NCBI GenBank assembly: GCA_002898955.1
Contig: BEIP01000119.1
Location: 1-5,524, forward strand
DNA: 5,524 nucleotides
Direction: 5' to 3'
Origin: a bacterium HR39
Lineage (GTDB): Bacteria > Pseudomonadota > Alphaproteobacteria > Geminicoccales > Geminicoccaceae
Positions 1-5,524 of the stretch are shown here, one piece after another. Made by a program: the position numbers and the translations under genes. Every line of letters starts with the position of its first letter. Positions within the stretch are counted from its first letter, which is position 1. A model generated the notes under the pieces. The model made no database searches, had not been told where the DNA came from, and was given only the letters and a program-made list of their open reading frames with translations.

Positions 1-43
1 GCGCCCCGCCGCCGGCGGTACCGCCGCCCGCGCGCAGGCGAGC

Positions 44-2272
44 ATGGGAGCCAGGCGCGAGGCGCCCTATCTCGCCGCGCTCAATCCCGAGCAGCGCGAG
101 GCGGTGGAGACGCTCGACGGGCCCGTGCTCGTCCTCGCCGGCGCCGGCACGGGCAAGACGCGGGTGCTGACCACGCGCATCGGGCACATATTGAACCTCG
201 GCCGCGCCCATCCCAGCCAGATCCTCGCCGTCACCTTCACCAACAAGGCGGCGCGCGAGATGGGCGAGCGCGTGGGACGGCTCGTGGGCGGGCCGGCCGA
301 GGGCATCTGGCTCGGCACCTTCCACGCCCTGTGCGTGCGCATCCTGCGCCGCCACGCCGAACGCGTCGGCCTGCGCCCCGACTTCACCATCCTCGATACC
401 GACGACCAGCTCCGCCTGTGCCGCCAGGTGCTGGAGGCGGCCGATCTCGACGTGCGCCGCTGGCCGCCGCGGGTGCTGCTCGCCCTGGTCCAGCGCTTCA
501 AGGACCGCGGCTGGACGCCGGAGAAGGTGCCGGAATCCGAGATCGGCGACTTCGCGCTGGGAAGGCTCGTCGATCTCTACCGCACCTACCAGGAACGCCT
601 GCTCACCCTCAACGCCTGCGACTTCGGCGATCTGCTGCTGCACGCCCTCGAACTCTTCACCCGCCACGAGGATGTGCTGGCCCTCTACCAGCGCCGCTTC
701 CGCGCGATCCTCGTGGACGAGTACCAGGACACCAACGTCGCCCAGTACCTTTGGCTGCGGCTTCTCGCCCGGTCGCACCACAACATCACCTGCGTGGGCG
801 ACGACGACCAGGCCATCTACAGCTGGCGCGGCGCGGAAGTCGCCAACATCCTGCGCTTCGAGCAGGACTTCCCGGACGCCCGGGTGGTGCGGCTCGAGCG
901 CAACTACCGCTCCACCGGCCACATCCTCGCCGCGGCCTCCGAACTCATCGCCCACAACCGCTCGCGCCATCCCAAGCGCCTGTGGTGCGAGGGGGAGATG
1001 GGCGAGCCGGTGCGGGTCGCCGCCCTGTGGGACGACCGCGAGGAGGCGGAATTCGTCTGCGACGAGATCGAGGCCTGGCAGCGCGCCGGCGGCCGGCTCG
1101 GCGAGTGCGCCGTGCTGGTGCGGGCCGGCTACCAGACCCGTCCCTTCGAGGAGCGCTTCGTCCAGACCGGCGTGCCCTACCGGGTGGTGGGCGGCCCGCG
1201 CTTCTACGAGCGCCAGGAGATCCGCGACGCGGTGGCCTATCTGCGCCTCGTCCACCAGCCCGACGACGACCTCGCCTTCGAGCGCATCGTCAACGTGCCG
1301 CGCCGCGGCATCGGCGAGACGGCCATCCGCCGGCTGCACGAGGTGGCCCGGCGGGCGGGCACCAGCCTGCACGCCGCCGCCCGCCGGCTGGTGGACACCG
1401 ACGAGCTCGCCGCCCGCACCCGCAACGCCCTCTCGCGCTTTCTCGCCGATCTCGACCGGTGGCGGGCGCTCGCCCGCGAGGTGGGGCCGCGCGAGCTGGC
1501 CGAGACGGTGCTGGACGAGTCCGGCTACACCGAGATGTGGCAGCGCGACCCCTCGCCCGATGCACCGGGGCGGCTCGAGAACCTCAAGGAGCTGGTCCAG
1601 GCCCTCGAGGAGTTCGAGACGCTGGCGGGATTCCTCGAACACGTGAGCCTCGTGGCCGAGAACACCGCCGATCCCGCCGGCGACATGGTTTGGGTGATGA
1701 CGCTGCACGCCGCCAAGGGCCTCGAGTTCGACAACGTCTTCCTCTGTGGCTGGGAGGAGGGGATCTTCCCCAACCAGCGGGCCATCGACGAGGGCGGCCA
1801 GCGCGCCCTCGAGGAGGAGCGGCGGCTCGCCTATGTGGGCATGACCCGCGCGCGCCGGCGGCTCACCATCACCTTCGCCGCCAACCGCCGTATCTACGAC
1901 CAGTGGACGAGCTGCGTGCCCTCGCGCTTCGTCGAGGAGCTGCCCGCCGCCCACATCCGCGTGCTGCGGCGCGATTCCAGGAGCCGCCCCGACTTCGATC
2001 CGGCCTTCGACGACGCGCCCTTCGCCCCGCGCGTCTCACGCCACCGCAGCCGCCGGGCGGAACTCGCCAGGGTGCTGGACACGGCGCCGGCCAGCTCGCG
2101 GGTGGTGCGCCGGCCGCCCTCGGGCTCGCGCAGCTTCGCGCCGGGCGATCGCGTCTTCCACGAACGCTTCGGCTACGGCGAGGTGGAGGCGGTGGACGGC
2201 AACCGCCTCGAGATCCGCTTCGAGAAGGCCGGCCGCAAGAAGGTGGTGGACAGTTTCGTCGAGCCGGCCTGA
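44..2272 (+). CDS. uvrD: UvrD/PcrA-type superfamily 1 DNA helicase
   Basis: ATP-driven 3'-5' DNA helicase of the UvrD/PcrA/Rep family (742 aa), expected to act in the cytoplasm in nucleotide excision and mismatch repair and in clearing replication or transcription blocks. The family motifs are complete and in order: Q-motif LNPEQREAV (13-21), Walker A GAGTGKT (33-39), Ia VTFTNKAA (63-70), Ib GTFHAL (91-96), Walker B DEYQD (225-229), III GDDDQAIYSWRGA (252-264), IV RLERNYRST (283-291), V TLHAAKGLEFD (553-563) and VI RRLAYVGMTRARR (593-605). An Arg-rich, probably disordered linker (about 640-697) leads to the small UvrD/PcrA C-terminal domain (FAPGDRVFHERFGYGEVEAV, 698-717), which in relatives contacts RNA polymerase. 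The ATG at 44 has only a weak AGG at 36-38, and the frame stays open back to position 2, so an earlier start outside the window is possible. PcrA is an equally valid name; Rep is less likely because of the C-terminal domain. prmA follows after 42 bases. Confidence 0.96.
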   Translation: MGARREAPYLAALNPEQREAVETLDGPVLVLAGAGTGKTRVLTTRIGHILNLGRAHPSQILAVTFTNKAAREMGERVGRLVGGPAEGIWLGTFHALCVRILRRHAERVGLRPDFTILDTDDQLRLCRQVLEAADLDVRRWPPRVLLALVQRFKDRGWTPEKVPESEIGDFALGRLVDLYRTYQERLLTLNACDFGDLLLHALELFTRHEDVLALYQRRFRAILVDEYQDTNVAQYLWLRLLARSHHNITCVGDDDQAIYSWRGAEVANILRFEQDFPDARVVRLERNYRSTGHILAAASELIAHNRSRHPKRLWCEGEMGEPVRVAALWDDREEAEFVCDEIEAWQRAGGRLGECAVLVRAGYQTRPFEERFVQTGVPYRVVGGPRFYERQEIRDAVAYLRLVHQPDDDLAFERIVNVPRRGIGETAIRRLHEVARRAGTSLHAAARRLVDTDELAARTRNALSRFLADLDRWRALAREVGPRELAETVLDESGYTEMWQRDPSPDAPGRLENLKELVQALEEFETLAGFLEHVSLVAENTADPAGDMVWVMTLHAAKGLEFDNVFLCGWEEGIFPNQRAIDEGGQRALEEERRLAYVGMTRARRRLTITFAANRRIYDQWTSCVPSRFVEELPAAHIRVLRRDSRSRPDFDPAFDDAPFAPRVSRHRSRRAELARVLDTAPASSRVVRRPPSGSRSFAPGDRVFHERFGYGEVEAVDGNRLEIRFEKAGRKKVVDSFVEPA

Positions 2273-2302
2273 GCCGGCCGGAACACGGATCTTCCGGGAT
2301 AT

Positions 2303-2310
2303 GGGAGGAA
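2303..2310 (+). promoter_or_regulatory. Strong Shine-Dalgarno site of prmA
   Basis: GGGAGGAA lies six bases (counted from GGAGG, 2304-2308) before the ATG at 2315. It is the best ribosome binding site in the window and favours Met1 at 2315 over the second in-frame Met at codon 4 (2324). The 42-base gap after the helicase stop has no obvious promoter. It contains an inverted repeat, CCGGAA/TTCCGG (2278-2283 and 2292-2297), with an 8-base loop and no T-run, so read-through from the helicase gene is likely. Confidence 0.8.
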
Positions 2311-2314
2311 CGGC

Positions 2315-3256
2315 ATGCGCGGCATGTGGCGTCTCGCCTTCGTGACCACGCGCGAACCCGACGAGGAGGCGCTCGCCGAACTCGCCGGGGAGGCGGCGGC
2401 CCTCGCCGTCTACGTGCAGGAGGAGGACGCGGACGGCGATCCCGTGCGCTGGCGCGTGGAGCTGTTCCTCCCCGTGTATCCCGACCCCGAGCGCTGGCGG
2501 GGGCGCAGCGAAGCGCTCTTCGGCGCCGACGCCGTCGAGCCGCCGCTCGTCACCTCCTTTCTGCCGGAAGAGGACTGGGTGAAGCGGGCCACGGCACTGC
2601 GCGGGCCGGTGCGGGTCGGGCGCCTGCTCGTACGCGCACCCGGCTCGATGGAGCCGGTGGAGCCGGGGACGGTGGTGATCGAGCTGGAGGCGGGGCTGGC
2701 CTTCGGCTCGGGCGAGCACGAGAGCACGCGGGGGTGTCTTCTCGCCCTCGACTGGCTCGCCCGCCGCCGGCTGCCGGAGCGCGTGCTCGATCTCGGCACC
2801 GGCTCGGGCATCCTCGCCATCGCCGCGGCGAAGGTCTGGCCGGAAGCGCGGATGCTGGCGGTCGACGAGGATCCGGTGGCGGTGGAGGTGGCGCGGGCGA
2901 ACGTGGTCCACAACGGCGTGGCCACGCGGGTGGAGGTGCGCCACGCGGCGGGCTACCGCAACGTGTATGTCCGCCGGCGCGCGCCCTTCGATCTGGTGCT
3001 GGCCAACATCCTCGCCGATCCGCTGATCGCCATGGCGCGCGATCTCGCCCGGCATCTGGCGCCGGGCGGCCACGCCGTGCTCTCGGGCCTGCTGGAGCGG
3101 CAGGCGGAGGCGGTGGTGGAGGCCCACCGCCGCGCCGGGCTGCGGGAGGTGCAGCGCATCCGCCTCGACAACTGGACGACGCTGATCCTGCGCCGTCCGC
3201 GCAACCGTCCGGACCGGCGGCGGCGCTCCGGAGCGCTGGCTCGCGCCGCGGCTTAG
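2315..3256 (+). CDS. prmA: Ribosomal protein L11 methyltransferase PrmA
   Basis: S-adenosylmethionine-dependent enzyme that methylates amino groups of ribosomal protein L11 in the cytoplasm. The 313-aa protein has the family layout: an N-terminal L11-recognition domain (about 1-75), a linker with the EEDWVKR signature (85-91), and a Rossmann-type methyltransferase domain. Seen directly are the PrmA loop AFGSGEHEST (129-138, AFGTGTHPTT in E. coli), SAM motif I VLDLGTGSGILAIAA (157-171), the acidic end of strand 2 in AVDEDP (182-187), and the post-motif NIL in LVLANILADP (227-236). The protein is slightly longer than usual: about 17 residues after the TTLILRR strand form an Arg/Ala-rich tail (RPDRRRRSGALARAAA), which may be disordered. 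The start is set by the strong ribosome binding site at 2303-2310. It probably shares a transcript with the upstream helicase gene. The stop codon lies inside an inverted repeat (3254-3275). PrmA is often dispensable in bacteria, so the gene is conserved but probably not essential. Confidence 0.95.
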   Translation: MRGMWRLAFVTTREPDEEALAELAGEAAALAVYVQEEDADGDPVRWRVELFLPVYPDPERWRGRSEALFGADAVEPPLVTSFLPEEDWVKRATALRGPVRVGRLLVRAPGSMEPVEPGTVVIELEAGLAFGSGEHESTRGCLLALDWLARRRLPERVLDLGTGSGILAIAAAKVWPEARMLAVDEDPVAVEVARANVVHNGVATRVEVRHAAGYRNVYVRRRAPFDLVLANILADPLIAMARDLARHLAPGGHAVLSGLLERQAEAVVEAHRRAGLREVQRIRLDNWTTLILRRPRNRPDRRRRSGALARAAA

Positions 3257-3275
3257 CACATTGGGGTATGTGCTA
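3254..3275. repeat. 8-bp perfect inverted repeat, candidate operator
   Basis: TAGCACAT and ATGTGCTA form a perfect 8-bp inverted repeat around a 6-base spacer (TGGGGT), overlapping the prmA stop codon. A second, smaller repeat, GCGCA-A-TGCGC, follows at 3276-3286. No T-run follows, so it is a poor intrinsic terminator on the + strand. Its centre is about 68 bases before the likely start of transcription of the cyclase gene, where an activator could bind. The structure is seen in the sequence; the role is inferred and no regulator family was recognised. Confidence 0.45.
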
Positions 3276-3298
3276 GCGCAATGCGCGAAAAACCGCAG

Positions 3299-3326
3299 GT
3301 GACACGGGCACCGTTACGGATATCCT
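3299..3326 (+). promoter_or_regulatory. Putative sigma-70-type promoter of the diguanylate cyclase gene
   Basis: GTGACA (3299-3304) matches the -35 consensus at 5 of 6 positions, and TATCCT (3321-3326) matches the -10 at 4 of 6, with a 16-base spacer. Transcription would begin near 3333, leaving a leader of only about 13 bases before the ATG at 3346. This gap has a lower GC content than the flanking genes. It is a sequence match only, so moderate confidence. Confidence 0.45.
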
Positions 3327-3345
3327 GCACGGGGATCCGGGAGAG

Positions 3346-4401
3346 ATGCCCCTGGCCGCCGACGTGGCGCATGCCGATCTGCTGCGCGCGCTCGAGAACG
3401 AGCGCACCCTGAACGCCCTGCTCCGGGTGGCGGTGCGGAACGAGCCGCTCGATGTGCTGCTCGAGGAGTGCCTGGACGTCCTGCTGTCGGTGAGCTGGCT
3501 GTCGGTCCTGCCCAAGGGCGGCATCTTCCTCGCCGATTCGGAGCGGGGCGAACTCAGGCTGGCGGCGCACCGCAACCTTCCGCCGCCGTTGCTCGGCAGC
3601 TGTGCCCGGGTCCCCTTCGGCCACTGCCTGTGCGGCCGCGCGGCGCTGGCCGGGCAGATCCTCCACGCTGCCTGCGTCGATCACCGCCACGAGGTACGCT
3701 ATGCGGGCATGCAGCCCCACGGCCACTACAACGTGCCGATCCGCGACGGCGAGCGCGTGCTCGGCGTGATCGTCCTCTATCTGCCGGAAGGTCACCCGGC
3801 CGATCCCCGCGAACTCGCCTTCCTCGGCGCCGTGGCCGACATCCTCGCCCTGGTGATCCGCCACCGGCGCACGGTGGAGGAGCTCGAGCGGGTGTGCGCC
3901 GAGCTGGCGGTGGCCGCCACCACCGATCCCCTCACCGGCCTGTTCAACCGCCGCGCCTTCGTGGCACGCCTCGCCGAGGCCTGGGCGGAGGCCGAGCGGC
4001 TGGGCCATCCGCTGGCGCTGGTGCTGCTGGATCTGGACCGCTTCAAGGAGATCAACGACACCTTCGGTCACGAGGCGGGGGATCGGGTGCTCCAGCACAC
4101 CGCCCGGCTGCTGCGCGCCCGTGCGCGCCGCTACGACGTTCCGGCGCGCATCGGCGGAGAGGAGTTCGCCCTGCTCTTGCCCGGTGCCGGACGCGCCCAA
4201 GGCGTGCGCGCCGCCGAGCGGCTGCGCGCGGACCTCGAGGGCACGCCGGTCGACATTGACAGCGCCGGCGTGCGCGTCACCGCGAGCTTCGGCGTGGCGG
4301 CCCATCCCACCGCCGAGGATCCCCAGGAGCTGATGCGCCGGGCGGATCGGGCGCTCTACGCCGCCAAGCGCGCCGGCCGCAACCGGGTGGAGGCGGCCTG
4401 A
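3346..4401 (+). CDS. GAF-GGDEF diguanylate cyclase
   Basis: Predicted cytoplasmic enzyme (351 aa) that makes c-di-GMP from two GTP. No signal peptide or membrane segment is visible. Residues about 22-170 form a GAF-type sensor domain rich in Cys and His (C94, C96, C110, H113, H115, H125, H127). A helical linker (about 162-190) joins it to a GGDEF domain beginning at DPLTGLFNRR (194-203). The cyclase site is intact: metal-binding Asp in LLDLDRFK (D229), N237 and D246 for the guanine, and GGEEF at 270-274. The inhibitory site RxxD (R261-D264) lies the standard five residues before GGEEF, so product inhibition is expected. There is no EAL or HD-GYP domain. ATG 3346 is the first usable start, since upstream in-frame codons include a stop at 3274 and no ATG, GTG or TTG after it. 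Its ribosome binding site is poor: GGGAG sits only two bases away and GGGGA ten bases away. The signal sensed is unknown. Confidence 0.93.
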   Translation: MPLAADVAHADLLRALENERTLNALLRVAVRNEPLDVLLEECLDVLLSVSWLSVLPKGGIFLADSERGELRLAAHRNLPPPLLGSCARVPFGHCLCGRAALAGQILHAACVDHRHEVRYAGMQPHGHYNVPIRDGERVLGVIVLYLPEGHPADPRELAFLGAVADILALVIRHRRTVEELERVCAELAVAATTDPLTGLFNRRAFVARLAEAWAEAERLGHPLALVLLDLDRFKEINDTFGHEAGDRVLQHTARLLRARARRYDVPARIGGEEFALLLPGAGRAQGVRAAERLRADLEGTPVDIDSAGVRVTASFGVAAHPTAEDPQELMRRADRALYAAKRAGRNRVEAA

Positions 4402-4605
4402 GACGGGCGGACCGCGGCGGAAGGGCGGGGCGGGGGCGTCGCTCCCGGACCGGTCCACGCCGGCGGGCGCCCGAGGGACATGGTGGATGGCCCGTGACCG
4501 TGCCCGGCGCGCGGCGCGGCGCATCGGGCGAGGCGCCGCGGCCACGGTGATGTGCCCGCGCCGGCGATCCCCCGAGGTTCGGTGCCGACGGGGTCGCGCG
4601 GGCCG
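4402..4605. other. GC-rich intergenic stretch with hairpins, no gene seen
   Basis: This stretch holds no convincing coding region: short reading frames lack a ribosome binding site and end quickly. It contains a G-rich block (runs at 4405-4407, 4423-4425, 4427-4430 and 4432-4436), a short hairpin at 4432-4446, palindromes GGACCGGTCC (4447-4456) and GGGCGCCC (4465-4472), and a stable stem CGCGGCGC/GCGCCGCG with a 10-base loop (4515-4540). None is followed by a T-run, so no standard intrinsic terminator for the cyclase gene can be called, although one of these hairpins may slow or stop polymerase. Confidence 0.6.
4430..4447 (+). repeat. Short hairpin matching both ends of the downstream tRNA-Asp
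   Basis: The sequence GCGGGGGCGT followed by CGCTCCCG equals the two bases before tRNA-Asp plus its first eight bases, joined directly to the 3' acceptor strand and discriminator base of the same tRNA (4647-4656 and 4715-4722). It folds as a 6-bp stem with a 3-base loop and includes the same G-T wobble pair. It sits about 200 bases upstream of the tRNA, in the same orientation. It could be a collapsed tRNA copy or simply a chance GC-rich hairpin. Confidence 0.35.
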
Positions 4606-4634
4606 TTGACAGCACCGCCAGCACCTCCTAAATG
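4606..4634 (+). promoter_or_regulatory. Promoter of tRNA-Asp
   Basis: A perfect TTGACA -35 (4606-4611) is followed by a -10 region in CCTAAATG, read either as CTAAAT (4628-4633, 16-base spacer) or TAAATG (4629-4634, 17-base spacer). Transcription would start near 4641, a few bases before the mature tRNA 5' end at 4649. Position, perfect -35 and AT-rich -10 in an otherwise GC-rich gap make this the most convincing promoter in the window. Confidence 0.75.
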
Positions 4635-4648
4635 CCGCAGCGGAACGC

Positions 4649-4725
<77 letters not shown>

Positions 4726-4762
4726 CTCTTCTCCTCCCTGTCCGACGGTTCCGCATCCATCC

Positions 4763-4819
4763 GCCTGCGCGTCGGCGCGCGTGGACCCGTGACCGTTCCG
4801 CCCCCGGTGACGCGCAGGC
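4763..4819. repeat. 11-bp inverted repeat between tRNA-Asp and pdxH
   Basis: GCCTGCGCGTC (4763-4773) and GACGCGCAGGC (4809-4819) are perfect reverse complements separated by 35 bases. In RNA this would be a long, stable GC-rich hairpin in the 157-base gap before pdxH. There is no T-run after it. It may contribute to 3'-end formation or be the leader structure of pdxH, but at this base composition one such repeat could arise by chance. The rest of the gap (4726-4882) shows no gene and no clear pdxH promoter. Confidence 0.4.
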
Positions 4820-4882
4820 CCGTCGACCGGGATGCGACGACGCACCGGCTGGCGGGATGCTCACCGGAGCGCTAGGCAGGCA

Positions 4883-5524
4883 ATGTCCGTGATCGCCGAG
4901 GGAGACACGCCGGTGGGTGTCGACATCCGCACCCTGCGCGTATCCTACGATTCCCCGCCGCTCGACGAGTCGGCCATGGCCGACGATCCCCTCGCGCAGT
5001 TCCGCACCTGGCTCGAGGAGGCGGCGAGCCTCGGCCTGCCCGAGCCCAACGCCATGGCGCTCGCCACCGCGACGGCCGACGGCAGGCCGTCGGTGCGCAT
5101 GCTGCTGCTGCGCGGCGCCGACGCGTCCGGCTTTTCCTTCTTCACCAATCTGGAGAGCCGCAAGGCGCGCGAGCTTGCGGAGAATCCGCGCGCGAGTCTC
5201 CTGTTCTTCTGGGAATCGCTGCACCGCCAGGTGCGCATCGAGGGGCGGGTGGAGCGGCTGCCGGACGCGGAGGCCGACGCCTATTTCGCCACCCGCCCGC
5301 GCGATCACCAGCTCGCCGCCTGGGCTTCGGCCCAGAGCCGCCCCGTTGAAAGCCGGGCCGGGCTGGAAGCGCGGCTTCGCGAGGTGGCCGAGCGCTTTCC
5401 CGGCGAGGTGCCGCGTCCGCCCTTCTGGGGCGGCTTCCGGGTGGTGCCGGAACGCTACGAGTTCTGGCAGGGGCGAGCGAGCCGGCTGCACGATCGCATC
5501 GCCTACGAGCGTGCAGAGGGCGGC
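4883..5524 (+). CDS. pdxH: Pyridoxamine 5'-phosphate oxidase PdxH, 3' end cut by the window
   Basis: FMN-dependent cytoplasmic enzyme that oxidises pyridoxine or pyridoxamine 5'-phosphate to pyridoxal 5'-phosphate (vitamin B6 synthesis and salvage). The 214 codons present align end to end with E. coli PdxH (218 aa), lacking only about the last ten residues. FMN-site residues are seen in RMLLLR (72-77), FFTNL (86-90), SRK (92-94), RQV (115-117), QS (151-152), W195 and R205. The substrate motif RLHD (201-204) and Y134 and R138 are kept. Two residues that hold the substrate phosphate in E. coli differ: Lys72 is Arg77 here and Ser137 is His142. The ATG at 4883 includes the N-terminal substrate segment (LRVSY, 18-22, cf. 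LRREY in E. coli), so it is preferred over the later Met32. Its ribosome binding site is weak (AGG at 4874-4876, six bases away). Upstream lies tRNA-Asp, 157 bases away. Confidence 0.95.
   Translation, partial: MSVIAEGDTPVGVDIRTLRVSYDSPPLDESAMADDPLAQFRTWLEEAASLGLPEPNAMALATATADGRPSVRMLLLRGADASGFSFFTNLESRKARELAENPRASLLFFWESLHRQVRIEGRVERLPDAEADAYFATRPRDHQLAAWASAQSRPVESRAGLEARLREVAERFPGEVPRPPFWGGFRVVPERYEFWQGRASRLHDRIAYERAEGG

Noticed and set aside
2261..2279. Direct repeat GAGCCGGCC twice around the helicase stop codon
   Set aside because: It is short, GC-only and partly coding; it gives no stem followed by T bases, so neither a terminator nor a regulatory site can be supported.
331..3276. 981-codon + strand open frame overlapping helicase and prmA
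   Set aside because: It is an out-of-frame shadow of two clear genes, composed mainly of Arg, Ala, Pro and Gly, which is expected at this GC content.
4515..4540. 8-bp GC stem with a 10-base loop considered as the cyclase terminator
   Set aside because: No T-run follows on either strand and GC-only stems are common by chance here, so it is recorded only as part of the intergenic stretch.
2036..4545. Two long antisense frames (2036-3259 and 3253-4545)
   Set aside because: They lie opposite prmA and the cyclase, have no recognisable domain, and show the His/Arg/Gly-rich composition of complement-strand shadows.

Overview
This is a very GC-rich stretch from a bacterial chromosome. All protein genes and the one tRNA gene lie on the + strand. 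The helicase, PrmA and PdxH sequences all read like alphaproteobacterial versions. Examples are the PdxH run AQSRPVESR and the helicase run GAGTGKTRVLTTRI. A helicase gene followed closely by prmA is also an arrangement I recall from Alphaproteobacteria. The genus cannot be named from the sequence, and this assignment rests on recognition rather than a database search.

Layout. Positions 44-2272 encode a UvrD/PcrA-type DNA repair helicase; its frame is open to the left edge of the window, so the start is not certain. After a 42-base gap with a strong ribosome binding site, 2315-3256 encode PrmA, the methyltransferase for ribosomal protein L11. These two genes probably form one transcription unit. 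An 8-bp inverted repeat overlaps the prmA stop codon and is followed by a plausible sigma-70-type promoter. Then 3346-4401 encode a GAF-GGDEF diguanylate cyclase with intact active and inhibitory sites. A 247-base gap follows. It holds GC-rich hairpins, one of which matches the two ends of the downstream tRNA, and near its end a good promoter with a perfect TTGACA. This promoter leads into tRNA-Asp(GTC) at 4649-4725, with CCA encoded. A 157-base gap containing a long 11-bp inverted repeat leads to pdxH (pyridoxamine 5'-phosphate oxidase), which starts at 4883 and is cut by the right edge of the window a few codons before its end.

How the parts relate. Most of the window is housekeeping: DNA repair, ribosome modification, a tRNA and vitamin B6 synthesis. 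These share no obvious pathway. The accessory element is the diguanylate cyclase, which has its own likely promoter and a possible operator. Its GAF sensor domain carries an unusual cluster of cysteines and histidines suggesting a metal, iron-sulfur or redox input to c-di-GMP signalling.

I see no mobile element, CRISPR array, phage gene, toxin-antitoxin pair or multi-gene defence system here. The points most worth checking are the GAF Cys/His cluster, the inverted repeat upstream of the cyclase, the tRNA-like hairpin at 4430-4447 and two substitutions in the substrate-phosphate site of PdxH.
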